A stretch of DNA of 64,000 nt from Peiella sedimenti (GTDB lineage Bacteria > Pseudomonadota > Alphaproteobacteria > Caulobacterales > Caulobacteraceae). The notes below the pieces were generated by a model, which saw only the letters and a program-made list of their open reading frames with translations, did no database searches and had not been told where the DNA came from. This document shows positions 17,958 through 26,190 of this stretch, one piece after another (the first letter of the stretch is position 1; each line of letters begins with the position of its first letter). The translations under genes and the position numbers were made by a program. The DNA is taken from contig NZ_JAUKTR010000001.1 in the NCBI RefSeq assembly GCF_030504955.1, forward strand, positions 62,001 through 126,000, given 5' to 3'.

Positions 17958-18740
17958 ATGCCCGACTTCTGGCTTTTTCTGGCGGTGGGCTTTCTGGCCC
18001 AGCTCGTCGACGGCGCCCTGGGTATGGCCTACGGGGTCGTCTCGGCTAGCTGCCTCGTCTCGCTTGGCGTACCCCCGGCGAATGTTTCGGCCAGCGTGCA
18101 TGCCTCGAAGGTCTTCACCGGCGCGGCCTCGGCCCTGTCGCATCGCATGCACGGTAATGTGTCGAAAAGGCTGCTGATCCCGCTGATCTTGGGCGGCGTC
18201 GTCGGCGGCGTGGTCGGAGCCTATGTACTTACCGGACTTCCGGCGGCGGTGGTGCGCCCCTTTGTGGTGGCCTGGCTGGGCCTGATGGGCCTGTTCATTC
18301 TGTATCGCGCCTGGCGTAGCTCGCCGCCGCGCACGGCGAACTGGCGGGCGCCCGCGCCCCTCGGCTTCGCAGGAGGCTTTCTTGACGCCATCGGCGGCGG
18401 CGGCTGGGGCCCGACCGTCACCTCGTCCCTGCTGGCCTTCGGCGTGCCGCCGCGCCAAGCCGTGGGCACCTCGAACACCGCCGAGTTCTTCGTGGCCGTG
18501 GCCGTCTCGACGGCCTTCATCACCGCCCTGCTGACGGGCCACTGGCGAGACGCGGCCGGGCTGGCCGATCATGTCTGGGCCGTGGGCGGTCTGATCGTGG
18601 GAGGCGTCGCCGCGGCGCCGCTGGCAGGATGGATCACCAGGATTCTGCCGGCCCGTCACCTGACCTGGGCTGTGGGCCTGCTAGTCCTCTGCCTTTGCGC
18701 CTATCAGGGCTGGAAGCTGTTCACCGGAGCCGGCGCATGA
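17958..18740 (+). CDS. TauE/SafE (TSUP) family permease within the cys operon
   Basis: Integral membrane anion transporter of about eight helices. Members move sulfite, sulfoacetate or related anions. The two internal repeats carry the family's glycine-rich turns (AQLVDGALGMAYG near residue 14 and GGFLDAIGGGGWGP in mid-protein). It begins 21 bases after cysNC, and its stop overlaps the cysQ start (ATGA), so it is embedded in the sulfate-activation operon. Sulfate uptake or sulfite handling is the natural inference. Direction and substrate are unproven. A second TSUP gene of a different subgroup lies at 26304-27224. Confidence 0.9.
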   Translation: MPDFWLFLAVGFLAQLVDGALGMAYGVVSASCLVSLGVPPANVSASVHASKVFTGAASALSHRMHGNVSKRLLIPLILGGVVGGVVGAYVLTGLPAAVVRPFVVAWLGLMGLFILYRAWRSSPPRTANWRAPAPLGFAGGFLDAIGGGGWGPTVTSSLLAFGVPPRQAVGTSNTAEFFVAVAVSTAFITALLTGHWRDAAGLADHVWAVGGLIVGGVAAAPLAGWITRILPARHLTWAVGLLVLCLCAYQGWKLFTGAGA

Positions 18741-19525
18741 GTCACACCGAGCAAGACATCGCCTTGGCCCGCCGGCTGGCGGAGGGCGCGGGCCGCCTGC
18801 TGGTCGAGCTGAGGTCGCGTGGCGATCTGGAGGGCAAGGCCCTGGGTCAGGCCGCCGACGCCGCCGCCGACGCCTGGCTGATGGCCGCGATCGCCGCGGC
18901 CTGCCCGACCGACGGCCTTCTCTGCGAAGAGACGCGCGACAATCCCATCCGGCTTGGCCGATCCCGCGTCTGGATCATCGACCCTCTGGACGGCACGCGC
19001 GAGTACGGCGAGGGCCGCGACGACTGGGCCGTGCATGTGGCCCTGACCGTCGATGGCAGGCCAGTCGTGGGCGTCGTCGCCCTCCCAGATCAGGGCGTGG
19101 TCTGGACGAACGCCGACGGCGCTGCCGCCTCACAGACGGGCCGTCCCTTGCGCATGCTGGTCAGCCGCACCCGCCCCGCGCCCGAAGCCATGGCGGTGGC
19201 CGAGGCCTTGGGCGCCGAGCTGGTGCCCATGGGGTCAGCGGGCGCCAAGGCTATGGCGGTGCTTCAGGGCAAGGCCGACATCTATCTGCATTCGGGCGGC
19301 CAGTACGAATGGGACAGCTGTGCACCCGCCGCCGTGGCCATCGCACACGGCTTTCACGCCTCGCGCGCGGACGGAGCGGAACTTGTCTATAATCAGGCCG
19401 ATCCCTGGATGCCTGACCTTCTGGTCTGCCGTCCTGAGTTGGCGGATCGCGTGCTTGCGCTTAGGGATGAACTTCGGGCGGCGACCGGAGCGGATACAGG
19501 CGCGAATACAGGCGCCCACGGCTGA
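18737..19525 (+). CDS. cysQ: 3'(2'),5'-bisphosphate nucleotidase CysQ
   Basis: Mg-dependent, lithium-sensitive phosphatase that turns PAP (left over after PAPS is used) into AMP and can also lower PAPS levels. The 262-residue protein has the inositol-monophosphatase metal site: LLCEET, DPLDGTREYGEG, and the late WDSCAPAAVA motif. The start is the ATG overlapping the TSUP stop. The C-terminus ends in a short repeat-like TGADTGANTGAHG. Its place after cysD-cysNC supports CysQ over other IMPase-family members. Confidence 0.93.
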   Translation: MSHTEQDIALARRLAEGAGRLLVELRSRGDLEGKALGQAADAAADAWLMAAIAAACPTDGLLCEETRDNPIRLGRSRVWIIDPLDGTREYGEGRDDWAVHVALTVDGRPVVGVVALPDQGVVWTNADGAAASQTGRPLRMLVSRTRPAPEAMAVAEALGAELVPMGSAGAKAMAVLQGKADIYLHSGGQYEWDSCAPAAVAIAHGFHASRADGAELVYNQADPWMPDLLVCRPELADRVLALRDELRAATGADTGANTGAHG

Positions 19526-19538
19526 GGAAACATAACCT

Positions 19539-20774
19539 ATGTCGCCGCTGCGGCGCCTGCCGCTGAAGTATCGCATCCCTCTCATCGAGGGCGGCCTCTC
19601 AGTCCTGAGCGGTCTGCGAGGTCTTGCGCGCTGCAAGGCGCCCCCTCCCGGAGGCGACATAAGAGGCCCGCTGGTGGTCAGCGGTTTCTTCGGCGAGGTG
19701 TTGGGCATCGGGCGCGCTGGAGACCTCACCGCCGATGCGCTCGGGGCGGCGGGACTGAACCCGAGGCGCGTCCAGCTGCGGCCGGCCTTCAGGCGCCTGC
19801 TGGACCTGCACCGCCCCGCGGTTGAAGCGAGGCCCGGCGGGGTCTGGATCATCCATGCCAATGCCCCCGAGACCGAGATCGCCCTGATGGTCCACCCTCC
19901 CAGGATGTGGTCGACGCGCTACCGCATCGGCTACTGGGCCTGGGAGACCCCCGAGGCGCCCGCCCATTGGGTGCGGCCCGCGCGCTGGATGCATGAAATC
20001 TGGACCCCCAGCCGGTTCGTCGCCGACTCGCTGCAGGCCGCCTTCGATCGCGCAGGCGAAACGGAACTGGGCGCCCGACTGCGCGTCATGCCCCATCCGG
20101 TGGAGGCGCCCGACATCGGTCCGGACCGGGAGGGCTTCGGTCTGGAGGACGGCGTCTGCTACGCCCTGACGTCTTTCGACGGGCGCTCGTCCTTCGCGCG
20201 GAAGAACCCGTGGGCCGCCATCGAGGCGTGGCGCCGGGCCTTTCCCGAGCCCGCGCAGAATGCGCGGCTACTGGTGCGGGCCGTCCAGATTGATGTGGAC
20301 CCGGCCTCGGCGCGCGACTTGCGCGAGCTCGCGGCTCAGCGGCCCGACATCGTGCTTTCGACGCGTCCCCTGAACCGGGCGCGCATGTGGCGCCTGCTGG
20401 CCTCGGTTGATTTCGTGGTCTCGCTGCATCGCTCCGAAGGCTTCGGCCTGGTGCCAGCTGAGGCCATGGCTATGGGCAGACCCGCCGTGGCCACGGGCTG
20501 GTCCGCCACGGGCGAGTACATCGACGACACCTGCGGCGCGCCGGTGAGCTATGACCTGATCCCGGTCGAGGACGCCTCGGGGCGTTACCGCGGCGATCTG
20601 TTCTGGGCCGATCCGCACGTCGATGCCGCAGCTCGGGCCATACGGCGTCTGACCGAAGATCACGCGCTGCGCGAACGTCTGGGCCAGGCGGCGCGGATCA
20701 AGGCGCGCGAGTTCACGGCGCCTTGGGCGGCGGACGCTCCCCTGATCCGCAACATCGCCGCGCGGATCGGCTGA
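19539..20774 (+). CDS. glycosyltransferase family 4-like protein
   Basis: GT-B fold retaining glycosyltransferase. The 411-residue protein has a poorly conserved N-terminal half with WIIHANAPETEI and RIGYWAWETPEAP, the latter typical of a subgroup near GT4. The C-terminal donor-sugar site is HRSEGFGLVPAEAMAMGRP followed by ATGWSATGEY, with the conserved second glutamate. It starts 13 bases after cysQ, so it is likely in the same transcript, hinting at a sulfated or otherwise PAPS-linked glycan. The acceptor and sugar are unknown. Confidence 0.87.
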   Translation: MSPLRRLPLKYRIPLIEGGLSVLSGLRGLARCKAPPPGGDIRGPLVVSGFFGEVLGIGRAGDLTADALGAAGLNPRRVQLRPAFRRLLDLHRPAVEARPGGVWIIHANAPETEIALMVHPPRMWSTRYRIGYWAWETPEAPAHWVRPARWMHEIWTPSRFVADSLQAAFDRAGETELGARLRVMPHPVEAPDIGPDREGFGLEDGVCYALTSFDGRSSFARKNPWAAIEAWRRAFPEPAQNARLLVRAVQIDVDPASARDLRELAAQRPDIVLSTRPLNRARMWRLLASVDFVVSLHRSEGFGLVPAEAMAMGRPAVATGWSATGEYIDDTCGAPVSYDLIPVEDASGRYRGDLFWADPHVDAAARAIRRLTEDHALRERLGQAARIKAREFTAPWAADAPLIRNIAARIG

Positions 20775-20778
20775 GCGT

Positions 20779-21672
20779 TCAGCTGTTGGCCGGCGGCTGG
20801 GCCTGGGGCGGAGGGTTCGGCACGATCTGGGCGAAGACCAGCTTCCAGCCCTCGGGGCGCTTCTGCCAGACGTGGACGTAATGGCCCGAGCGCGCCTGAC
20901 CCTCGCGGGTCCAGTCCGCCTGGGCGTAGGTCCACACCAGGTCGCCCGCATTTGAAGCGCCGCCGCCCAGCACCTCGCCGAAGCGGAAGGTCTCGGGCCA
21001 GCCGCGCAGCCCTTCGGCATAGGCCGCGGCGCCGATCACCGGCGGCAGCGGGGCCACATAGACGCGGCCGTCCTCGGCCAGGACCGACAGATGGGCCGCG
21101 CGCTGATCGACCGCCGCCGCCTCGGCCAGCCGTTGTTCGGCGGCGCGAACCTCGGCCATGGCGGCTTCGGGCGAGGCGGAGCCGACCGTGGCGGTCGGCA
21201 GCACCTGCGGTTGGGTGTCGGGGCCAGGCACGTCCGCCGCATTGGCGCCGGCGCCCCCGTCATAGACCCACTTCCAGCCGCCGTCGGCCTGACGGCGCCA
21301 GACGGTGAAGTAGTGGAAGGCGCGCCGGCCGCCCACCTCGACCCCGCCGGTGGAGATGCCCAGGTCGCCGCTCATGGCGATGCCGACCCAGTTGGGCCAC
21401 CAGAACAGGCTGGGCTCGTTCGGGTCGCGCGGGCCCGCGTCGGCGAAGACCTCCGTCACGGGGGCGGGGCGCCCGCCCGCGAACATGATGGCGGTGGGCT
21501 CGGCCCACTTCAGGAACGATCCGGCCGTGCCCATGGACGGATGATCGGCGGCGAAGGCGCGCTCGGCCGCGGCGATCTCCAGCGCATCGGGCGCGTTCGC
21601 CGTCTGGGCGTGGGCGCAACCGGCCGTGAACACCAGGGCGGTCGCGGCGGCGAGCAGGCGGGCGCGCATCAT
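20779..21672 (-). CDS. lipoprotein with tandem NTF2-like (SnoaL/DUF4440) domains
   Basis: A 297-residue exported protein. The signal peptide has a possible lipobox FTAGC, although a signal peptidase I site (AHAQ) is also close by. Two repeats of a SnoaL/DUF4440-like cone fold follow: each begins with an AERAFAADH- or AEQRLAEAAA-like helix and ends with a WK(W/L)V strand (HYFTVWRRQADGGWKWVYDG and HYVHVWQKRPEGWKLVFAQI). Such folds act as small-molecule pockets or enzymes. No catalytic residues stand out. Double ATG at 21672/21669 with a GAGGGGAGA ribosome site. Confidence 0.83.
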   Translation of the reverse strand: MMRARLLAAATALVFTAGCAHAQTANAPDALEIAAAERAFAADHPSMGTAGSFLKWAEPTAIMFAGGRPAPVTEVFADAGPRDPNEPSLFWWPNWVGIAMSGDLGISTGGVEVGGRRAFHYFTVWRRQADGGWKWVYDGGAGANAADVPGPDTQPQVLPTATVGSASPEAAMAEVRAAEQRLAEAAAVDQRAAHLSVLAEDGRVYVAPLPPVIGAAAYAEGLRGWPETFRFGEVLGGGASNAGDLVWTYAQADWTREGQARSGHYVHVWQKRPEGWKLVFAQIVPNPPPQAQPPANS

Positions 21673-21827
21673 CAGGTCTCCCCTCTTCAGAGGGCCGCAG
21701 ATTCCCTCGGCGCTCACCCTCTGTCGAACGGATTCCGCATCCGCCGCGATGAACGCATGGAATCGGCGGGCCAAGCGCCCTCATCCAAGGGAATCGGCGC
21801 GCGGGCGGCCCGTCGCGCCGGATGCCG

Positions 21828-22319
21828 TCAGAAGCGCACGTTCACCACGTCGCCTTCGTTCGGGAATTCGCCCGTCAGATTCGCCTTGGTCGTCTCGAAG
21901 AGGAAGCGCACGGCGCCGCCGTTCTGCACCCACACCTTGCCGTCGGCGGGCTCAAAGCGGATCAGCGTCAGGGCCGGGTCGTCCTTGCCGTCGGGAAACC
22001 AGGCGCTGACGAAGTAATTCCAGTTCTCGTCGATGGCCTCCCGGTCGCGCGTCAGGCCCGCGCGCCCGGCGATGCAGGCATGCACCTTCTCGTCCTTGGA
22101 CATCAGACAGATCATGGCCTCGCCGCCGGTCTCAAGGCTCTTTGCCAGGTCGGTGTCGTCACGGGTGTAGAAGTAGATGACGCCCTCATCGCGCTCGCCG
22201 AATCCGGTCATCGGCTGCATGTGCCGCGTGGAGTCCGAGCCCATCATCACCGTGCGGTGGTCCTTCAGGGTCTCCCAGAAGACGTCCTTGGCTTCCTCGG
22301 GGGTCAGGTCCTTGCTCAT
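21828..22319 (-). CDS. pyridoxamine 5'-phosphate oxidase-fold general stress protein
   Basis: Split-barrel flavin-binding protein of the COG3871 'general stress protein 26' type. The 163 residues include HRTVMMGSDSTRHMQPMTG at the start (the usual substrate/FMN strand), VIYFYTRDDTDLA, and ENWNYFVSAWFPDGKDDPALTLIRF. The family binds FMN or F420-like cofactors and is often stress-induced, but the reaction is usually unknown. It is a single gene on the minus strand, with about 150 bases to the divergent-side neighbour. Confidence 0.88.
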   Translation of the reverse strand: MSKDLTPEEAKDVFWETLKDHRTVMMGSDSTRHMQPMTGFGERDEGVIYFYTRDDTDLAKSLETGGEAMICLMSKDEKVHACIAGRAGLTRDREAIDENWNYFVSAWFPDGKDDPALTLIRFEPADGKVWVQNGGAVRFLFETTKANLTGEFPNEGDVVNVRF

Positions 22320-22389
22320 GGCGGGCTCCAGCGTTGCGGGGGGAAGCGGGTTGAACCCAGGAGCCGGGCGCGAGGTTCCGGGACCGCCC

Positions 22390-22605
22390 TCAGTAGGGCG
22401 TGGGCGGTCCCGTCCTGATCCCCGCCAGATTGAACAGGTGCACCAGGGCCAGGATCGCCACGGCCGCCGACAGCAGCATGATCAGGCGCCAGGGCGCCAT
22501 GCGCGGCCCCCGCGTCAGATCGGCGGGACGCGAACCCCTCCACCCGGCGAAAACGGATAGGGCGGCCGAGCCGAACAGAAGCGCCAGGGTCATGGGCAGG
22601 GACAT
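22390..22605 (-). CDS. small two-helix membrane protein
   Basis: A 71-residue protein with two predicted membrane helices (about residues 3-20 and 37-56) separated by a basic loop (RGSRPADLTRGPRMAP). A perfect AAGGAG ribosome site lies 6 bases before the ATG at 22605. I do not recognise a family. It is transcribed divergently from podJ, and the 170-base gap between them holds a CtrA-like box. Longer readings upstream have no ribosome site and read into that regulatory region. Confidence 0.68.
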   Translation of the reverse strand: MSLPMTLALLFGSAALSVFAGWRGSRPADLTRGPRMAPWRLIMLLSAAVAILALVHLFNLAGIRTGPPTPY

Positions 22606-22709
22606 GGCTCTCCTTGCCGTGCGGCGCCCGCGCGGGCAAGCACCCGCCGTTTCCGCGCCAATCCCCCAACTCGTCCACAGGAAGGCGGCCCCGGCGCCAT
22701 ATCTTGGGG

Positions 22710-22724
22710 TTAACGACGCGTTTA
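22710..22724 (+). promoter_or_regulatory. CtrA-like box upstream of podJ
   Basis: TTAA-N7-TTTA, one mismatch from the CtrA consensus TTAA-N7-TTAA, lies 52 bases before the podJ start and also inside the divergent intergenic gap. It is flanked by 7-base inverted arms TTGGGGT and ACCCCAA (about 22704-22731). A CcrM-type GANTC site (GAATC, 22770-22774) touches the start codon region. In Caulobacter podJ is cell-cycle regulated, so a real control region is plausible. Binding is inferred from sequence only. Confidence 0.55.
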
Positions 22725-22775
22725 CACCCCAAAGATGGACGTTTACCGTCCCCTGCATCGGCTGGGAGCGAATCG

Positions 22776-25514
22776 ATGAGCGCGGGCGCGCCCTGGAGCG
22801 TCAAGGGAATTGAACCCAAGGCCCGCGAGGTCGCCAAGGACCTTGCGCGCCGCTCGGGCATGACCCTGGGCGAGTGGCTCAACCAGATGATCATGGAAGG
22901 CGAGGACGAGGACGGGGTCACGCCCCTGCCGCGCCGCGCCCAGGCCCAGCCCGCCTTTGACCGGAGAGGGCGCGTGCGCCGCATCGATGACGCCTATCAT
23001 GGCGGTCCGCGCCGCTTCGACGCCGACGACCTGGGCGGGGTGCTGGCCGCCATCGACGCTCTATCGCAGCGCATCGAGGGCGCCGAGCGCAACAGCCAGC
23101 TGGCCATCAGCGGCGTCGACCAGGCGGTCGCGGGCCTGCTGCGCCGCGTCGAGGCGGCCGAGCGCGCCGTCGGCGACCAGTCCGCCCGCGTCGATGATCT
23201 GTCCGGCGACCTGCGCGACGCCGCCCGCCGCCACCGCCGCTTCGAAGAGGAGACCGGCCCTCGCCATATGGAGGCCATCCGCGGGCTGGAGGGCGCCGTG
23301 GGCAAGCTGGCCGGCCAGTTCTACGAGGCCGAAGCCCGACGCCGCGACGAGAGCTCCGAGCTGCGCCAGCGCATGGACCTGATCGAGCGTCACGGCGGGG
23401 GCGCCGCGCACGAGGCGGTGGCTCGCGCCACCCAGCGCATGGAGGAGGCCCAGGGCCGCACCCAGGAGAGCCTGCGGGCGCTGCAGGCGTCCTTCGCCGA
23501 GATCGACCGGCGCCTGCGCGCCGCCGAAAGCCAGCCGGGCCTCAGCCGCGAGGCCATGCAGTTCGAAAAGCTGGCCGAGACCCTGACCCGTCGCGTCGAG
23601 GAATCCCGCGGCGAGATGCTGCGCCGTTTCGACGCCGCGTCCGCCGAGGGGCGGGTCGACAAGATCGAGCGGGCCCTGGGCGATCTGGCCGGGCATGTCT
23701 CGGCGGCCGAGCGTAGATCCGCCGCGGCGGTGGAAGCTATGGGCAAGGAGGTTCTGCGCATCGCCGAGAATCTGGACCGCCGCCTGGCCGCGGCCGAGGC
23801 CGCCCAAGACAAGGGCGCCGCCGCCGTCACCCAGGCCGTGGGCGCCGACATGGCGCGCATGGCCGACGCCATCGAGCAGCGCCTGCGCCGCGCGGACGAC
23901 CTGCACGCCTCGGCCCTGGAAAAGCTGGGCGGCGAGATCGGCCGCATTTCGGAGCGCCTGTCCGAACGCATCGCCCAGGGCGAGCGCCGCTCGGCCGAGG
24001 CCATTGAACAGCTGGGCGACCGCTTCGCCCGCATGTCGGAGAAGATCGACGAGCGCTACGACCGCGCCGCCGGCGATCTGGCCGAGCGCATGCGCCAGTC
24101 CGAGGAGCGCACCGCGCGCCTGCTGGCCGAGGCCCGCGAGACCATCGAGCGCCAGCAGGGCGCCAGGGCCCAGGCCGCGGCCTCCGCCGACTGGATGGAG
24201 CCCGGCCTGGCGCCGTTCCCGACCCTGAACATCCAGGACGCGCCGCCCGAAACGGACGTCTTCGCAAGCGAGGGCCTGGCCGAGCCGCAGGAGTCGCCGG
24301 CGCCGGCCGAAGATCCGTTCGCCGCGGATCTGGCTGAAGAGCCCTTCGCCTTCGCGCCGGACGCGTCCGCCTCGGCGCCTGGGCTTGCGACCGAGCCCTT
24401 CGCTGAGCCCGCGCTTGAGCCGTTCCTGGGCGGCTTCGCGCAGCGGCCGAGCGACGAGCCCGAGCCCATCGTCTTTGCACCCCAGACCTCGTTCGACCCT
24501 ATTTCGGCGCCGCTGGCCGAGGCCGCGCCGTCGGCCCGCCTGTCCCAGCCGCTCGACGAGCCGCTCGACGAGCCGCTGGACGAGGGCCTGGACACCTTCT
24601 CGGCCGAAACCGAGTTCGTGGCCCAGCCGCCGCGTAGCGCCCGCGACGCCGTGCAGGCCGCCCGAGCGGCCATGCAGTCGGAAGACGACAAGCCCAGCTC
24701 CGGCGGAGGCTTCGGTCTGCGCATGGGGGGCAAGTCGCGCCTGCAGCAGCGTCTGGAAGCCCAGGCCCGGCGCGAGTCGGCCACGGTGAAGACGGCTCTG
24801 CTGGCGTCTGTAACGGCGGTGGGTCTGGTCAGCGCCTATTTCGGGGGCCCGCGCGCCATCGAGGCGGTGCGTGGTCTGCTGGACGGCGGCGATGCGGCGG
24901 TGCAGACGCCCTCGGGAGAGATGCTGCTGGCCGCCTCGGCGGTGACGCCCCTGCCGGAACGGGCCGTGCCCACCGAGGCGGCGACCCTGTTCGAACAGGC
25001 TCAGGCTCGGCTGGAGGAGGGCGCCGAAGACGGCCTCGCCCTTCTGCGACAGGCCGCCAATCTCGGCCATCCCGGCGCGCAGCTGCAACTGGCGCGTCTC
25101 TACGAAGAGGGCGAGGCGGGCCTGCCGGTCGACCGCGCCGAGGCCCGGCTATGGACTCAGCGCGCCGCCGAGGGCGGAGAGCCGCGCGCCATGCACAACC
25201 TGGCCCTCTATCTCTACGACGGGGTGGGTGGTCCGGTGGATCAGGCGGCGGCCGCCCGCTGGTTCGCTCGCGCCGCCCAGGCTGGACTGGCTGACAGCCA
25301 GTACAATCTCGGCCGCCTGCTCGAGGAGGGCGCCGCCGGCGTCGCGCCCAATCTGATCGACGCCTACAAGTGGTACACGGTCGCCGCCGCCAGCGGCGAC
25401 GTGGAGGCCGAGGCCGGCGCCGAGCGCGTGGGGGGACGCCTCAGCCCCGCCCAGCGCGCCGCCGCCGAAAGCTCGGCGGCCAGCCTGGCGCCCGCCGGCG
25501 TCGCCCAGGGCTGA
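22776..25514 (+). CDS. podJ: PodJ-like polar localization protein with Sel1 repeats
   Basis: Polar scaffold that in Caulobacter recruits factors for pili and holdfast to the flagellar pole. The 912-residue protein begins with the signature WSVKGIEPKAREVAKDLARR and SGMTLGEWLNQMI. Residues about 70-460 are a long alpha-helical, coiled-coil-prone region (many ERRSAEAIEQL-like heptads). An acidic proline-rich linker of about 200 residues contains tandem LDEP units. One membrane helix lies at about 671-690, and three or four Sel1 repeats at 735-890 are predicted periplasmic. Unlike full-length Caulobacter PodJ it ends right after the Sel1 repeats, with no peptidoglycan-binding domain. The ATG at 22776 has a GGGAG ribosome site. 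Confidence 0.87.
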   Translation: MSAGAPWSVKGIEPKAREVAKDLARRSGMTLGEWLNQMIMEGEDEDGVTPLPRRAQAQPAFDRRGRVRRIDDAYHGGPRRFDADDLGGVLAAIDALSQRIEGAERNSQLAISGVDQAVAGLLRRVEAAERAVGDQSARVDDLSGDLRDAARRHRRFEEETGPRHMEAIRGLEGAVGKLAGQFYEAEARRRDESSELRQRMDLIERHGGGAAHEAVARATQRMEEAQGRTQESLRALQASFAEIDRRLRAAESQPGLSREAMQFEKLAETLTRRVEESRGEMLRRFDAASAEGRVDKIERALGDLAGHVSAAERRSAAAVEAMGKEVLRIAENLDRRLAAAEAAQDKGAAAVTQAVGADMARMADAIEQRLRRADDLHASALEKLGGEIGRISERLSERIAQGERRSAEAIEQLGDRFARMSEKIDERYDRAAGDLAERMRQSEERTARLLAEARETIERQQGARAQAAASADWMEPGLAPFPTLNIQDAPPETDVFASEGLAEPQESPAPAEDPFAADLAEEPFAFAPDASASAPGLATEPFAEPALEPFLGGFAQRPSDEPEPIVFAPQTSFDPISAPLAEAAPSARLSQPLDEPLDEPLDEGLDTFSAETEFVAQPPRSARDAVQAARAAMQSEDDKPSSGGGFGLRMGGKSRLQQRLEAQARRESATVKTALLASVTAVGLVSAYFGGPRAIEAVRGLLDGGDAAVQTPSGEMLLAASAVTPLPERAVPTEAATLFEQAQARLEEGAEDGLALLRQAANLGHPGAQLQLARLYEEGEAGLPVDRAEARLWTQRAAEGGEPRAMHNLALYLYDGVGGPVDQAAAARWFARAAQAGLADSQYNLGRLLEEGAAGVAPNLIDAYKWYTVAAASGDVEAEAGAERVGGRLSPAQRAAAESSAASLAPAGVAQG

Positions 25515-25608
25515 ACCGGCGCGGGCGTAAGGCCCTTTCAAGGCGCGGGGATGAACGGGAGCGAGCCGCCCCGTTCAGATCAGGCTCAATCCCAGGGGCG
25601 CATTGTGA

Positions 25609-25637
25609 CTCCAACGCCGGAATTCTTCGGCTTGGAG
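25609..25637 (+). promoter_or_regulatory. leader hairpin covering the ribosome binding site of the RcnB-like gene
   Basis: Arms CTCCAA + GCCG (25609-25614, 25616-25619) pair with CGGC + TTGGAG (25628-25637) as ten base pairs with a single bulged C at 25615 and an 8-base loop. The 3' arm contains GGAG at 25634-25637, the Shine-Dalgarno sequence 8 bases before the ATG at 25646. The fold would hide the ribosome site. An independent 8-bp inverted repeat, TGAACGGG/CCCGTTCA, lies upstream at 25552-25577, after the podJ stop. Confidence 0.5.
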
Positions 25638-25645
25638 TACCCGTT

Positions 25646-26170
25646 ATGAAGAAGCTTCTCACCACCAGCGTGGCCGCCCTGGTCCTCGCCGGTTCGTTCG
25701 GCGCCGCCTCGGCGACCGAAGCGGCCCAGTACCGTGGGGCTTACGCCCAGGATAGCCGCCACGATTCGCGCTACGACCGCCGGGACGACCGTTGGGACGA
25801 TCGCAGGGACGATCGCCGTGATGATCGCCGCGACCGCCGCGAAGAGCGCCGCGAGGATCGGATGGAGCGCCGCGCCGACCGGGCCGAACGTCAGGCCGAC
25901 CGCGCCTACGCCCGATATCAGCGCGCCGAGCGCCGCTACTACGCCGGCCGTTACGCCCCGCCGCGCGGCTATCAGACCCGCCACTGGAGCTATGGCCAGC
26001 GCCTGCCCTCGGCCTACGCCGGCCGCGCCTATGTGGTGAACGACTATCACCGCTACGGCCTGCGCGCGCCGCCGCGCGGCTACCACTACGTCCGTTCGGG
26101 CGATGACGTGGTTCTGGCGGCCATCGCGGGTGGTCTGATCACCGCCGTGATCGCGGGCCTGTTCAACTAG
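25646..26170 (+). CDS. RcnB-family periplasmic protein with Asp/Arg-rich repeats
   Basis: Exported 174-residue protein. Signal peptide 1-25 (ASATEA), then a highly charged stretch at about residues 37-85 built of repeated RDDR/RRDD units and RRADRAERQADRA. The C-terminal RcnB domain follows (WSYGQRLPSAYAGRAYVVND, YGLRAPPRGYHYVRSGDDVV), ending in a hydrophobic helix that may sit in the membrane. E. coli RcnB takes part in nickel and cobalt homeostasis. Metal binding here is inferred. It is followed by a strong terminator and preceded by a structured leader, so it forms its own transcript. Confidence 0.87.
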   Translation: MKKLLTTSVAALVLAGSFGAASATEAAQYRGAYAQDSRHDSRYDRRDDRWDDRRDDRRDDRRDRREERREDRMERRADRAERQADRAYARYQRAERRYYAGRYAPPRGYQTRHWSYGQRLPSAYAGRAYVVNDYHRYGLRAPPRGYHYVRSGDDVVLAAIAGGLITAVIAGLFN

Positions 26171-26190
26171 TCTGGGCAGCCCCTCTAGAG

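Noticed and set aside
24541..24600. Possible frameshift or assembly error in the LDEP tandem units of podJ
   Set aside because: Units are in frame and the Sel1 region downstream continues correctly.
23061..25088. Minus-strand frame opposite podJ
   Set aside because: Antisense of a repetitive, GC-rich coding region. No recognisable motif.
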